A stretch of DNA of 64,000 nt, from the NCBI GenBank assembly GCA_013289715.1, contig JABCZJ010000007.1, positions 62,001 through 126,000 on the forward strand. Direction: 5' to 3'. The position numbers and the translations under genes are program-made. The DNA comes from Acidobacteriota bacterium (GTDB lineage Bacteria > Acidobacteriota > Terriglobia > Acidiferrales > UBA7541). Positions 58,004 to 64,000 of the stretch are shown one piece after another. Each line of letters starts with the position of its first letter. Within the stretch, counting starts at the first letter, position 1. The notes under the pieces were generated by a model. It saw only the letters and a program-made list of their open reading frames with translations. It had not been told where the DNA came from and did not search any database.

Positions 58004-59185
58004 ATGGCGACGACTACCAAACAAGATTATTACGAATTGCTGGGCGTTTCGCATTCGGCGGCGGTGAAGGATATTCGCGCGGCTTATCGCAAGCTGGCGC
58101 GTAAATACCATCCCGACCTGAATCCCGGCGACAAATCCGCGGAAGAAAAGTTCAAGCAGATTCAGGAAGCGTACGAAGTACTTTCCGATACCAAGAAGCG
58201 GCAGGTTTACGACCAGTTCGGGTTCAACACGCCGGGGCAGGGCGGAGCTCCGCCGCCGGGCGGGGGATATGGCTACGGCGGTGGCGGCGCCGCACCGGAA
58301 GATGTGCATTTCGATTTCGGCGGATTTGATTTTGGCGGCGGCGGTGCCGGTGGTGCCGGTGGGACCAGCTTCCGCGATTTGTTCAGCCAGGTTTTTCGCG
58401 GGCAGAGCGCGGCGCGTGAAGCGAACGAGCGCGAACCGGGCAGCGACCTGGAATTCCAGGTTGAGATTACCTTTGCAGAAGCGATGCACGGTGCGGTGAA
58501 GAAGCTGAGCATCACGCGGCTGGATGTGTGCAATGTTTGTCACGGCGCGGGCGTGCAGCCGGGCGATGAAAAAGTTTGTCCTACGTGTGGCGGAACGGGG
58601 CAAGTGACGCAGGTGAGCGGCAAGATGCGTTTTCAGATTGCTTGCTCGCGCTGCGGCGGCACGGGACGTTTACATACGATGTGCAAGAATTGCGGCGGAG
58701 AAGGGCGGCTGCCGCGGCTGGAAACGCTGGACGTGCGCATACCGCCGGGGGCGCAGACGGGTTCGCGCGTGCGCGTCGCGGGGCGCGGCAATGCGGGGCT
58801 TCATGGCGGAGCGCCGGGCGATCTTTATATTGTGATGAAGGTGGAACCGCATCCGTTTTTCGAGCGACGGGGCGATGACCTTTATACTGTGGTTCCGGTG
58901 ACGGTGACGGAAGCGTCGCTGGGATCGAAGGTGGAAGTGCCGACGATTGATGGGCGGTCGCAGGTGCGCATTCCGCCCGGCACCAACAGCGGCAAAAAGC
59001 TGCGCTTGCGCGAGAAGGGCGCGCCTTCGATACGGCAGCCGGGAAAACGCGGCGACCAGATTGTGGAAGTGCAGATCGTGGTGCCAAAGCCGGAGGACGA
59101 GCGCGTGCGGAATCTTTTGAAGGAATTGAGCAAGCTCGATCCGGAGGATCCACGTCGCGAGATATTTTCGCGCGCGACGGTTTGA
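58004..59185 (+). CDS. dnaJ: Chaperone DnaJ (Hsp40, type I)
   Basis: The 393-residue protein has a J domain with the HPD motif ([19 protein letters not shown]) that stimulates the DnaK ATPase. A Gly/Phe-rich region ([20 protein letters not shown]) follows. Four zinc-finger CxxCxGxG motifs are complete: [24 protein letters not shown] and CKNCGGEG. The C-terminal substrate-binding domains end [17 protein letters not shown]. It lies 105 bases downstream of dnaK, and the hspR start is 11 bases past its stop. Confidence 0.97.
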   Translation: MATTTKQDYYELLGVSHSAAVKDIRAAYRKLARKYHPDLNPGDKSAEEKFKQIQEAYEVLSDTKKRQVYDQFGFNTPGQGGAPPPGGGYGYGGGGAAPEDVHFDFGGFDFGGGGAGGAGGTSFRDLFSQVFRGQSAAREANEREPGSDLEFQVEITFAEAMHGAVKKLSITRLDVCNVCHGAGVQPGDEKVCPTCGGTGQVTQVSGKMRFQIACSRCGGTGRLHTMCKNCGGEGRLPRLETLDVRIPPGAQTGSRVRVAGRGNAGLHGGAPGDLYIVMKVEPHPFFERRGDDLYTVVPVTVTEASLGSKVEVPTIDGRSQVRIPPGTNSGKKLRLREKGAPSIRQPGKRGDQIVEVQIVVPKPEDERVRNLLKELSKLDPEDPRREIFSRATV

Positions 59186-59196
59186 GGGTACGTTTC

Positions 59197-59595
59197 ATGG
59201 TGGCGCGTGTGCGGAAAAGAGCGAAGGCCGGTTACATGATCAGCGCGGTGGCGGAGCTGTACAAACTGCATCCCCAGACTTTGCGGTTGTACGAGCGTGT
59301 GGGATTGCTGACGCCTTCGCGTTCGCAGGGTAATACGCGGTTGTACACGGATCAGGACCTGGAGCGGCTTGAGGTGATTTTGAATTTGACGCGCGAGCTG
59401 GGCGTGAACCTGGCGGGGATTGAGATTATTTTGAACATGCGGGACAAGATGGCGGAGATGCAGACGCAGATGGAAGCGTTCACGCATTTTGTGCGCAGTG
59501 AGATGGCGCGCGGGTTTAATGCGGGCGAGGATCGGAAGTATCGCACCGCGATTGTGCGCACTACGCCGCGGCAGGCGATTCGCGTGCATAAGTAG
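59197..59595 (+). CDS. hspR: HspR-like MerR-family heat-shock repressor
   Basis: The 132-residue protein has an N-terminal MerR HTH (YMISAVAELYKLHPQTLRLY, ERVGLLTPSRSQGNTRLYTD) and a helical tail that probably binds DnaK. In Actinobacteria and some other phyla HspR sits at the end of the dnaK operon and represses it by binding HAIR sites. The HAIR-like site at 55862 fits that model. A TTG start overlapping dnaJ is possible; the ATG chosen has GAGGG about seven bases upstream. Confidence 0.9.
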   Translation: MVARVRKRAKAGYMISAVAELYKLHPQTLRLYERVGLLTPSRSQGNTRLYTDQDLERLEVILNLTRELGVNLAGIEIILNMRDKMAEMQTQMEAFTHFVRSEMARGFNAGEDRKYRTAIVRTTPRQAIRVHK

Positions 59596-59633
59596 TGGGC
59601 TAGAGTTGGCTCAGATTGTCGATCGTTCCGCGG

Positions 59634-59710
59634 AAAGCAGATCCCCCTTTGCGTCCCTCGCCCGCCAGAATGCGGCGGGAAAGAAAAAGCGCGGGACTCC
59701 GTTCGGGATG
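59634..59710 (-). repeat. Dispersed 77-bp intergenic repeat (family 2, copy B)
   Basis: Inverted copy of 1743-1819, from AAAGCAGATCCC to GTTCGGGATG, with the internal CCCGCC...GGCGGG inverted repeat. Most positions match. It lies after hspR and before the DnaC-like gene. Confidence 0.65.
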
Positions 59711-59855
59711 ACACGTGATTTTCTCATTGGCGAATTTTGCAGCCTTGCCCTGACGCAACGCAGTGGTTCCCATTCAAAAACTTTCCACAGGTGCGGCAAC
59801 TTCCACAGGGGCGGGTGTGCTTGCGCGCGGCGCGGGTGGCGCTTATGCTTTCAGG

Positions 59856-60728
59856 ATGGCGCGAGCGGATTGTCCTCATTGTGAAGGTAGTGGGTGGAAG
59901 GTGGTGGAGCGCACGGTGGAGGGCGCGCAGGCGCTGGCGGCGGATCGTGCGGGAGCGGGTGCGGGCGAGCCGAAGATGGCGTGGGCGGTGCCTTGCGATT
60001 GCACCACGGGTGACCGGACGGAGCGCGCTTTGCAGCGTTCGCGCGTGCCGGAACGTTACCGGCATTGTGATTTTGAAAACTACGAGACGGACAATGATAT
60101 TGAGAATGTGTCGCGCGAGCAGATGGCGGCGTGGAATCGCAGCCTGGCGCAAGCAAAATTGATGGTGCAGCGGTTCGCGGATGAATTTCCCGTGGGCAGC
60201 GAGCACGGATTGCTGCTGATGGGGCCGTGCGGAGTGGGCAAGACGCACTTGGCGGTTTCGGCGATGAAGTCGATCGTGCTGCGCGGGCATAGCGGACTTT
60301 TCTACGATTATCGCGAGCTGCTGAAAGCGATTCAGGATAGTTACAATCCGGAGAGCCAGGCGACCGAGATGAGTGTGCTGGAGCCGGTGCTGAAGGCGGA
60401 AATTTTGGTGCTGGATGATGTGGGCTCGAGCAAGCCGTCGTTGTGGGCGCTCGAGACCGTGGGGCACGTACTGAACACGCGTTACAACGAGAAGCGCGTG
60501 ACGTTATTGACGACCAATTTTTTGGATTCCGACGCGGGGGGCGGAAGTTCAGCGAATGGGGCGCCGCCCGCGCGCGTCGCAGGAATGCGCGCGCCGACGA
60601 TGGAAGATTCGCTGACCGAGCGCGTGGGAAAACGGATTCGTTCGCGATTGTATGAGATGTGCCGCACGGTGGAAATTTCCGCAGCGGATTATCGCAAGGA
60701 AATTCGGCATGCAGGACCGTTTCGGTAA
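59856..60728 (+). CDS. DnaC/DnaI-like ATPase (helicase-loader type)
   Basis: The 290-residue protein has a Cys-containing N terminus (CPHCEGSGWK and VPCDC), probably a zinc ribbon. An AAA+ domain follows with Walker A GPCGVGKTHLAV and Walker B ILVLDDVGSS. It also contains LLTTNFLDSD and a C-terminal RIRSRLYEMC. DnaC-type proteins load the replicative helicase or serve transposons; there is no partner transposase here, so a cellular loader is more likely. The start chosen is at MARADCPHCE; the upstream 31 codons are Gly/Ala-rich and not domain-like. Confidence 0.88.
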   Translation: MARADCPHCEGSGWKVVERTVEGAQALAADRAGAGAGEPKMAWAVPCDCTTGDRTERALQRSRVPERYRHCDFENYETDNDIENVSREQMAAWNRSLAQAKLMVQRFADEFPVGSEHGLLLMGPCGVGKTHLAVSAMKSIVLRGHSGLFYDYRELLKAIQDSYNPESQATEMSVLEPVLKAEILVLDDVGSSKPSLWALETVGHVLNTRYNEKRVTLLTTNFLDSDAGGGSSANGAPPARVAGMRAPTMEDSLTERVGKRIRSRLYEMCRTVEISAADYRKEIRHAGPFR

Positions 60729-60847
60729 GCGAAGTCGACTCGACCGCCGTCGTGTACTGGTGTGAAACACAACTTGCTGATCATCATTGCGTAACATTCA
60801 TCTGGGCTGACGCGGCTTTGGATTCGCCGGATTTTCGCGATGGTTTG

Positions 60848-60877
60848 TTGACAATGCGCGAAGCGGGCGGGTATTAT
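60848..60877 (+). promoter_or_regulatory. Strong promoter for the S1 gene
   Basis: TTGACA (60848-60853) and TATTAT (60872-60877) are 18 bases apart. The predicted leader to the ATG at 61003 is about 119 bases. Confidence 0.65.
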
Positions 60878-60923
60878 CCTCGTGATAAGAACGTCTAGCG
60901 TGGGCGTTCTGTCCCCTTCTTTG

Positions 60924-60992
60924 CTCCAAACCCCGTCGGGTGGAGTAGCCGAGTCCGAAATCTCGGTAGCAGGGCACGAATCCGTACGGAGG
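60924..60992 (+). promoter_or_regulatory. Structured 5' leader of the S1 gene
   Basis: Two hairpins are visible: CTCCA..CCC/GGG.TGGAG (60924-60945) and CCGAG/CTCGG (60949-60966). A perfect palindrome TCCGTACGGA (60981-60990) follows and overlaps the GGAGG ribosome site (60988-60992). Ribosomal protein S1 commonly controls its own translation, so this is a good candidate for feedback control. Confidence 0.5.
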
Positions 60993-61002
60993 CCGCTCCC
61001 CA

Positions 61003-63156
61003 ATGTCACCCGAACACGACCTGAATCTTCCCACTGCAACCGTTGAATCAGCCGGTACGGATGCATCCGCAGAAATCCCGCACGGCGGCGCTCGGGAAGC
61101 TAATTCCGAGTCGCCGAGCAGTTCTGCCAGCGTTGGCGCCGCCGCTATGAGTTCCACGGGAACAGGCGCGGCTGTAGCGCGAGCGCCCGAGCCTCGTTCG
61201 ATGGAGGAACGAGCCGCTGCAACACCAGAGGTTGCGGCAGCGCCTGCGTCCCTCGGTGCGACCGAACAACCAAGCGGAGCGGCTGGACGAATCGTGCCGG
61301 CCGAATCTGCCGATACCGCAGAGGTGACGGCAGCAATTCAATTCGTCGAAGCGGCTGGGGCAGCTGCCGAAAATCCGGCGGTCGCTCGGCCGGAAGGTAC
61401 CACGCCTGCCGAAACCGCCGAATCCGCCGAAACCACGCAAACCATGGATCAATTGATGGAGCAGTTCGCGGTGCCCGAGCCCGCCGCAGCCGAGGGCGAA
61501 ATTTTCGATGGGCACGTGCTGGCGGTAACTGACGCTGGAGTGATCGTGGATGTGGGCGGGAAGTTCGAAGGATTGGTCCCCGCACAGGAATTTGTGGATT
61601 CGGGCAGCCCGATTGAATTCGGAGCGGGGCAAACGATTGAAGTGGAGCGTTTGCACGCGCAGAAAGATGGGTACGTGCTGCTATCGCACGTGCGCGCGCA
61701 TCGGCGGCGCGTGTGGGAGCGCATCGAGAAATCGTATCGCGAGCACGCGACGATCAAGGGCAAGGTAACGGAGCGGATCAAGGGCGGGCTCGTGGTGGAT
61801 ATAGGCGTGCGGTCGTTCCTGCCGGCTTCGCAGATTGAATTGCGGCCGGTGCACGACCTGGATACGTGGAAAGATAAAGAGATTGAAATACGCGTGCTGA
61901 AACTGAATCGCAAGCGCGGGAACGTGGTGGTGAGCCGCCGCGCGATTCTGGAAGAAGACCAGAAATCGAAGCGCGAAACGCTGATGGGTTCGCTCGCGGA
62001 AGGAACAATCGTTACGGGCAAGGTGAAAAACGTGACGGACTACGGCGTGTTCGTGGACCTGGGCGGAATGGACGGGTTGCTCCACGTGAGCGACCTGGTT
62101 TGGGGACGCGTGCCGCATCCTTCTTCGATCGTGAAGGCGGGCGACGACCTGCAAGTGCAAATTCTTAAATTCGACAAGGACAAGCAGCGCATTTCACTGG
62201 GACGCAAGCAGCTGCTGCCCGATCCATGGGCTACCGTGCCGGAACGTTTTCCGGTGGGCGCGCGCGTACACGGGAAAGTGGTGGGAGTGACGGACTACGG
62301 CGCGTTCGTGCAGATTGAGCCGGGCGTCGAGGGGCTGGTGCACGTCAGCGAGATGAGCTGGTCGAAGCGGACCAAGCACCCGGCGAAGATTGTGAAGGAA
62401 GGCGATGAGCTGGAAGTGGTGGTGCTGGAAGTGAAGACGGATCAGCGCCGGATTTCGTTGGGGCTGAAGCAGACGCAACCCGATCCGTGGGATGCCGCGG
62501 CGGAAAAATATCCGGTGGGCACGGTGGTGAGCGGAAGAATCCGCAACCTCGCGGATTTTGGCGCGTTCGTGGAAATCGAAGAGGGCATGGAAGGGCTGAT
62601 CCACATCAGCGACGTGAGCTGGACCGAGCGGATCAAGCATCCCAGCGAGAAATTCAAGAAGGGCGATACGGTGGAAGCGAAAGTCCTGAAAGTGGATTCG
62701 CAGAACCGGCGGCTTTCCTTGGGCATCAAGCAACTGAAGGATATCTGGGCGGATTGGTTCGCGGAGCACAAGGTCGGCGACATTTTGAAAGGCAAAGTGG
62801 CGCGCACTACCGATTTCGGGGCTTTCGTTGAGCTGGCGGAAGGCATTGAGGCGCTTTGCCATGTTTCCGAGATCGAAGAGCGGCGACCGAAAGGCGATCG
62901 CGACAAGGAAAAGGCGGCGCGCGGCGCTCGTGTGACGGCTGTCTTGACAACCGGGCACGAGTACGAATTCAAGATCCTGCGTCTGGAACCCGAGCAGCAC
63001 AAAATCAGCTTGAGCTATCGCGCGGCGCAGAAGCAGGTGGAGCGGCAGGAGATCGAATCGTACCGGGCGGCTGCGGCACCGACGCCGCGGGCGCCGAAAC
63101 CTTCGCCGACGGCTACGATTGGCGACGCGATTATGGCGAAACGGCAATCGTCTTAA
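61003..63156 (+). CDS. rpsA: Ribosomal protein S1 with six S1 domains and a long N-terminal extension
   Basis: The 717-residue protein binds mRNA at the ribosome. Six S1 (OB-fold) domains are visible, starting GEIFDGHVLAVTDAGVIVDV, TIKGKVTERIKGGLVVDIGV, TGKVKNVTDYGVFVDLGG, HGKVVGVTDYGAFVQIEPGV, SGRIRNLADFGAFVEIEEGM and KGKVARTTDFGAFVELAEGI. Domains 3-6 also carry GL(L/V/I)H(V/I)S motifs; domain 6 has ALCHVSE. About 165 residues before the first domain are Ala/Glu/Thr-rich and probably disordered, which is longer than in E. coli S1 (557 residues). GGAGG lies about ten bases before the ATG. HU/IHF follows 170 bases downstream, as in many genomes. Confidence 0.94.
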   Translation: MSPEHDLNLPTATVESAGTDASAEIPHGGAREANSESPSSSASVGAAAMSSTGTGAAVARAPEPRSMEERAAATPEVAAAPASLGATEQPSGAAGRIVPAESADTAEVTAAIQFVEAAGAAAENPAVARPEGTTPAETAESAETTQTMDQLMEQFAVPEPAAAEGEIFDGHVLAVTDAGVIVDVGGKFEGLVPAQEFVDSGSPIEFGAGQTIEVERLHAQKDGYVLLSHVRAHRRRVWERIEKSYREHATIKGKVTERIKGGLVVDIGVRSFLPASQIELRPVHDLDTWKDKEIEIRVLKLNRKRGNVVVSRRAILEEDQKSKRETLMGSLAEGTIVTGKVKNVTDYGVFVDLGGMDGLLHVSDLVWGRVPHPSSIVKAGDDLQVQILKFDKDKQRISLGRKQLLPDPWATVPERFPVGARVHGKVVGVTDYGAFVQIEPGVEGLVHVSEMSWSKRTKHPAKIVKEGDELEVVVLEVKTDQRRISLGLKQTQPDPWDAAAEKYPVGTVVSGRIRNLADFGAFVEIEEGMEGLIHISDVSWTERIKHPSEKFKKGDTVEAKVLKVDSQNRRLSLGIKQLKDIWADWFAEHKVGDILKGKVARTTDFGAFVELAEGIEALCHVSEIEERRPKGDRDKEKAARGARVTAVLTTGHEYEFKILRLEPEQHKISLSYRAAQKQVERQEIESYRAAAAPTPRAPKPSPTATIGDAIMAKRQSS

Positions 63157-63325
63157 GATTTAGGTCTCGCCGGGGGCGCGGGGGCGACGCCGGGCCGAGG
63201 TTATTTCTCTCAGGAAAATCATTTACCTTGCGGTAGATTGGTGATATGCAAGGACATGCGTTGCCCCTCCCTAACGCGTACACGGCCGAGTTTCAACCGA
63301 AATCTTAATGAGGAGGCTCTCACCC

Positions 63326-63703
63326 ATGGCAGAAGTTGCCGGAGAGCATGGAAACAAAGAACATACAATGACGAAGGCGGAACTCGTCGAAGAAGTCACG
63401 CGCGTCACGGAGCTGCCACGCAAGGAATCTGAAGCAGTGGTGGAGACGATTTTCGAGAGCATTATCGCCGCGCTGCAGGCGGACGATAAGATCGAAATCC
63501 GCGGCTTCGGCAGCTTCCGCACGCGGCAGCGGCGCGGGCGTACGGGCCGCAATCCCAAGACCGGGGCCAAGGTCGAAGTGCCTCCCAAGAAGATCCCCTA
63601 CTTCAAGCCGAGCAAGGAACTGAAAGACTACGTGAATAATCCGCGAGCGGCGGGGGCGGGTTCGGGCGAGCACGGCACTCCTACGAGCCATACGCAGAGT
63701 TGA
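63326..63703 (+). CDS. HU/IHF-family DNA-binding protein
   Basis: The 125-residue protein has an HU/IHF core from MTKAELVEEVTRVTELPRKE through IEIRGFGSFRTRQRRGRTGR and VPPKKIPYFKPSKELKDYVN. The beta-arm (RRGRTGRNPKTGAKVEVPPK) carries the minor-groove Pro. A 14-residue leader (MAEVAGEHGNKEHT) precedes the core and a Gly/Ser/Thr tail follows. AGGAGG lies nine bases before the chosen ATG, but translation at the core Met is possible. Its position after the S1 gene is like that of E. coli ihfB after rpsA. Confidence 0.93.
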   Translation: MAEVAGEHGNKEHTMTKAELVEEVTRVTELPRKESEAVVETIFESIIAALQADDKIEIRGFGSFRTRQRRGRTGRNPKTGAKVEVPPKKIPYFKPSKELKDYVNNPRAAGAGSGEHGTPTSHTQS

Positions 63704-63728
63704 GCGCGGACTTGGGGGACTGACCGCG

Positions 63729-64000
63729 ATGGATTATTTGTGGACGCCGTGGCGGTATCGCTACATCGCGGATCCCACGAAGGACGAAGGCTGCGTTTTC
63801 TGCGCGGCGTTGGCGGCGAAGGATGACGCCAAGACTTTGATCGTTTTTCGCGGGCATAAGAACTTCATTATCCTCAATCGTTATCCTTATACTTCCGGGC
63901 ATGTGATGGTGGTTCCTTACGTTCACTCGGCTGATCTTTCCGCGTGCGATTCCGATACCACGGCTGAAATGATGACTTTGGCGCAGCGGTCGCAGGCGGC
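63729..64000 (+). CDS. HIT-family protein (partial)
   Basis: About 90 residues are visible before the right edge: MDYLWTPWRYRYIADPTKDE, then GCVFCAAL and IVFRGHKNFIILNRYPYTSG followed by HVMVVPYVHSADL. The start MDYLWTPWR and the C..C-like VFC box are typical of HIT/Ap4A phosphorylase-type nucleotide hydrolases. The catalytic HxHxH would lie beyond the window. It follows the HU/IHF gene by 25 bases and is probably co-transcribed. Confidence 0.88.
   Translation, partial: MDYLWTPWRYRYIADPTKDEGCVFCAALAAKDDAKTLIVFRGHKNFIILNRYPYTSGHVMVVPYVHSADLSACDSDTTAEMMTLAQRSQA

Noticed and set aside
60938..60990. tRNA-like text in the S1 leader (GGAGTAGCCGAG...CACGAATCC)
   Set aside because: No acceptor stem, no T-loop TTCRA and no anticodon arm can be built; the hairpins fit an mRNA leader better.
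1..64000. CRISPR array or defence system such as restriction-modification or toxin-antitoxin
   Set aside because: No regularly spaced direct repeats with unique spacers, no cas genes, no methyltransferase or endonuclease motif and no clear toxin-antitoxin pair were found on either strand.

Overview
The window looks like chromosomal DNA of an acidobacterium (Acidobacteriota, possibly a Koribacter/Sulfotelmatobacter-like soil lineage). This is inferred from the high G+C content, a very long Oar-type TonB-dependent receptor with an N-terminal carboxypeptidase-regulatory domain, HAF-repeat and DinB proteins, a DUF4139 protein, a sigma factor paired with a YCF48-tailed anti-sigma protein, and a dnaK-dnaJ-hspR operon. 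No ribosomal RNA gene is present, so the placement is an inference from gene content.

Left backbone (1-27.9 kb). In order this region carries a 2-oxoacid dehydrogenase E2, an FAD amine oxidase-like protein, a small Lys-rich polyampholyte with a strong promoter, an MltD-like LysM transglycosylase, the TonB receptor, a PLP enzyme of sulfur amino-acid metabolism, two ICMT-like membrane methyltransferases, an Ala/Gln-rich lipoprotein, an EF-G paralogue, a flavin reductase-like protein, a Tat-exported deaminase, DUF1697, DinB, an isoaspartyl peptidase, an ActP/DUF485 acetate symporter pair, a CDP-alcohol phosphatidyltransferase, GreA and an MFS exporter.

Mobile zone (27.9-45.2 kb). A tRNA-Ser(GCU) at 37281-37373 is flanked by an intact tyrosine recombinase. 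A 14-bp copy of the tRNA 3' end lies at 27944-27957, so 27944-37293 is read as an integrated island of about 9.3 kb. It holds a SnoaL-like protein, a Crp/Fnr regulator, an XRE regulator and over a dozen very small proteins, including two pairs of related zinc-binding proteins. Beyond the tRNA are older remains: a nonsense-interrupted, truncated integrase coupled to a zinc-finger protein, an integrase C-terminal scrap at 43.2 kb and a scrap of a protein kinase. Between them lie a TetR/secreted protein/LytTR cluster, an HAF-repeat protein and an exported DinB protein.

Right backbone (45.2-64 kb). This holds a zinc-ribbon pilin-like membrane protein, the sigma/anti-sigma pair, a DUF4139 protein, a TPR protein, a DPP4-type S9 peptidase, a MauE/DsbA thiol-redox pair, dnaK-dnaJ-hspR with a HAIR-like operator over the promoter, a DnaC-like ATPase, a six-domain S1 protein with a long N-terminal extension and structured leader, an HU/IHF protein and the start of a HIT protein.

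At least three families of dispersed intergenic repeats recur across the backbone. No CRISPR array was seen. Start sites were chosen from Shine-Dalgarno spacing and domain boundaries and often differ from the longest possible reading frame.
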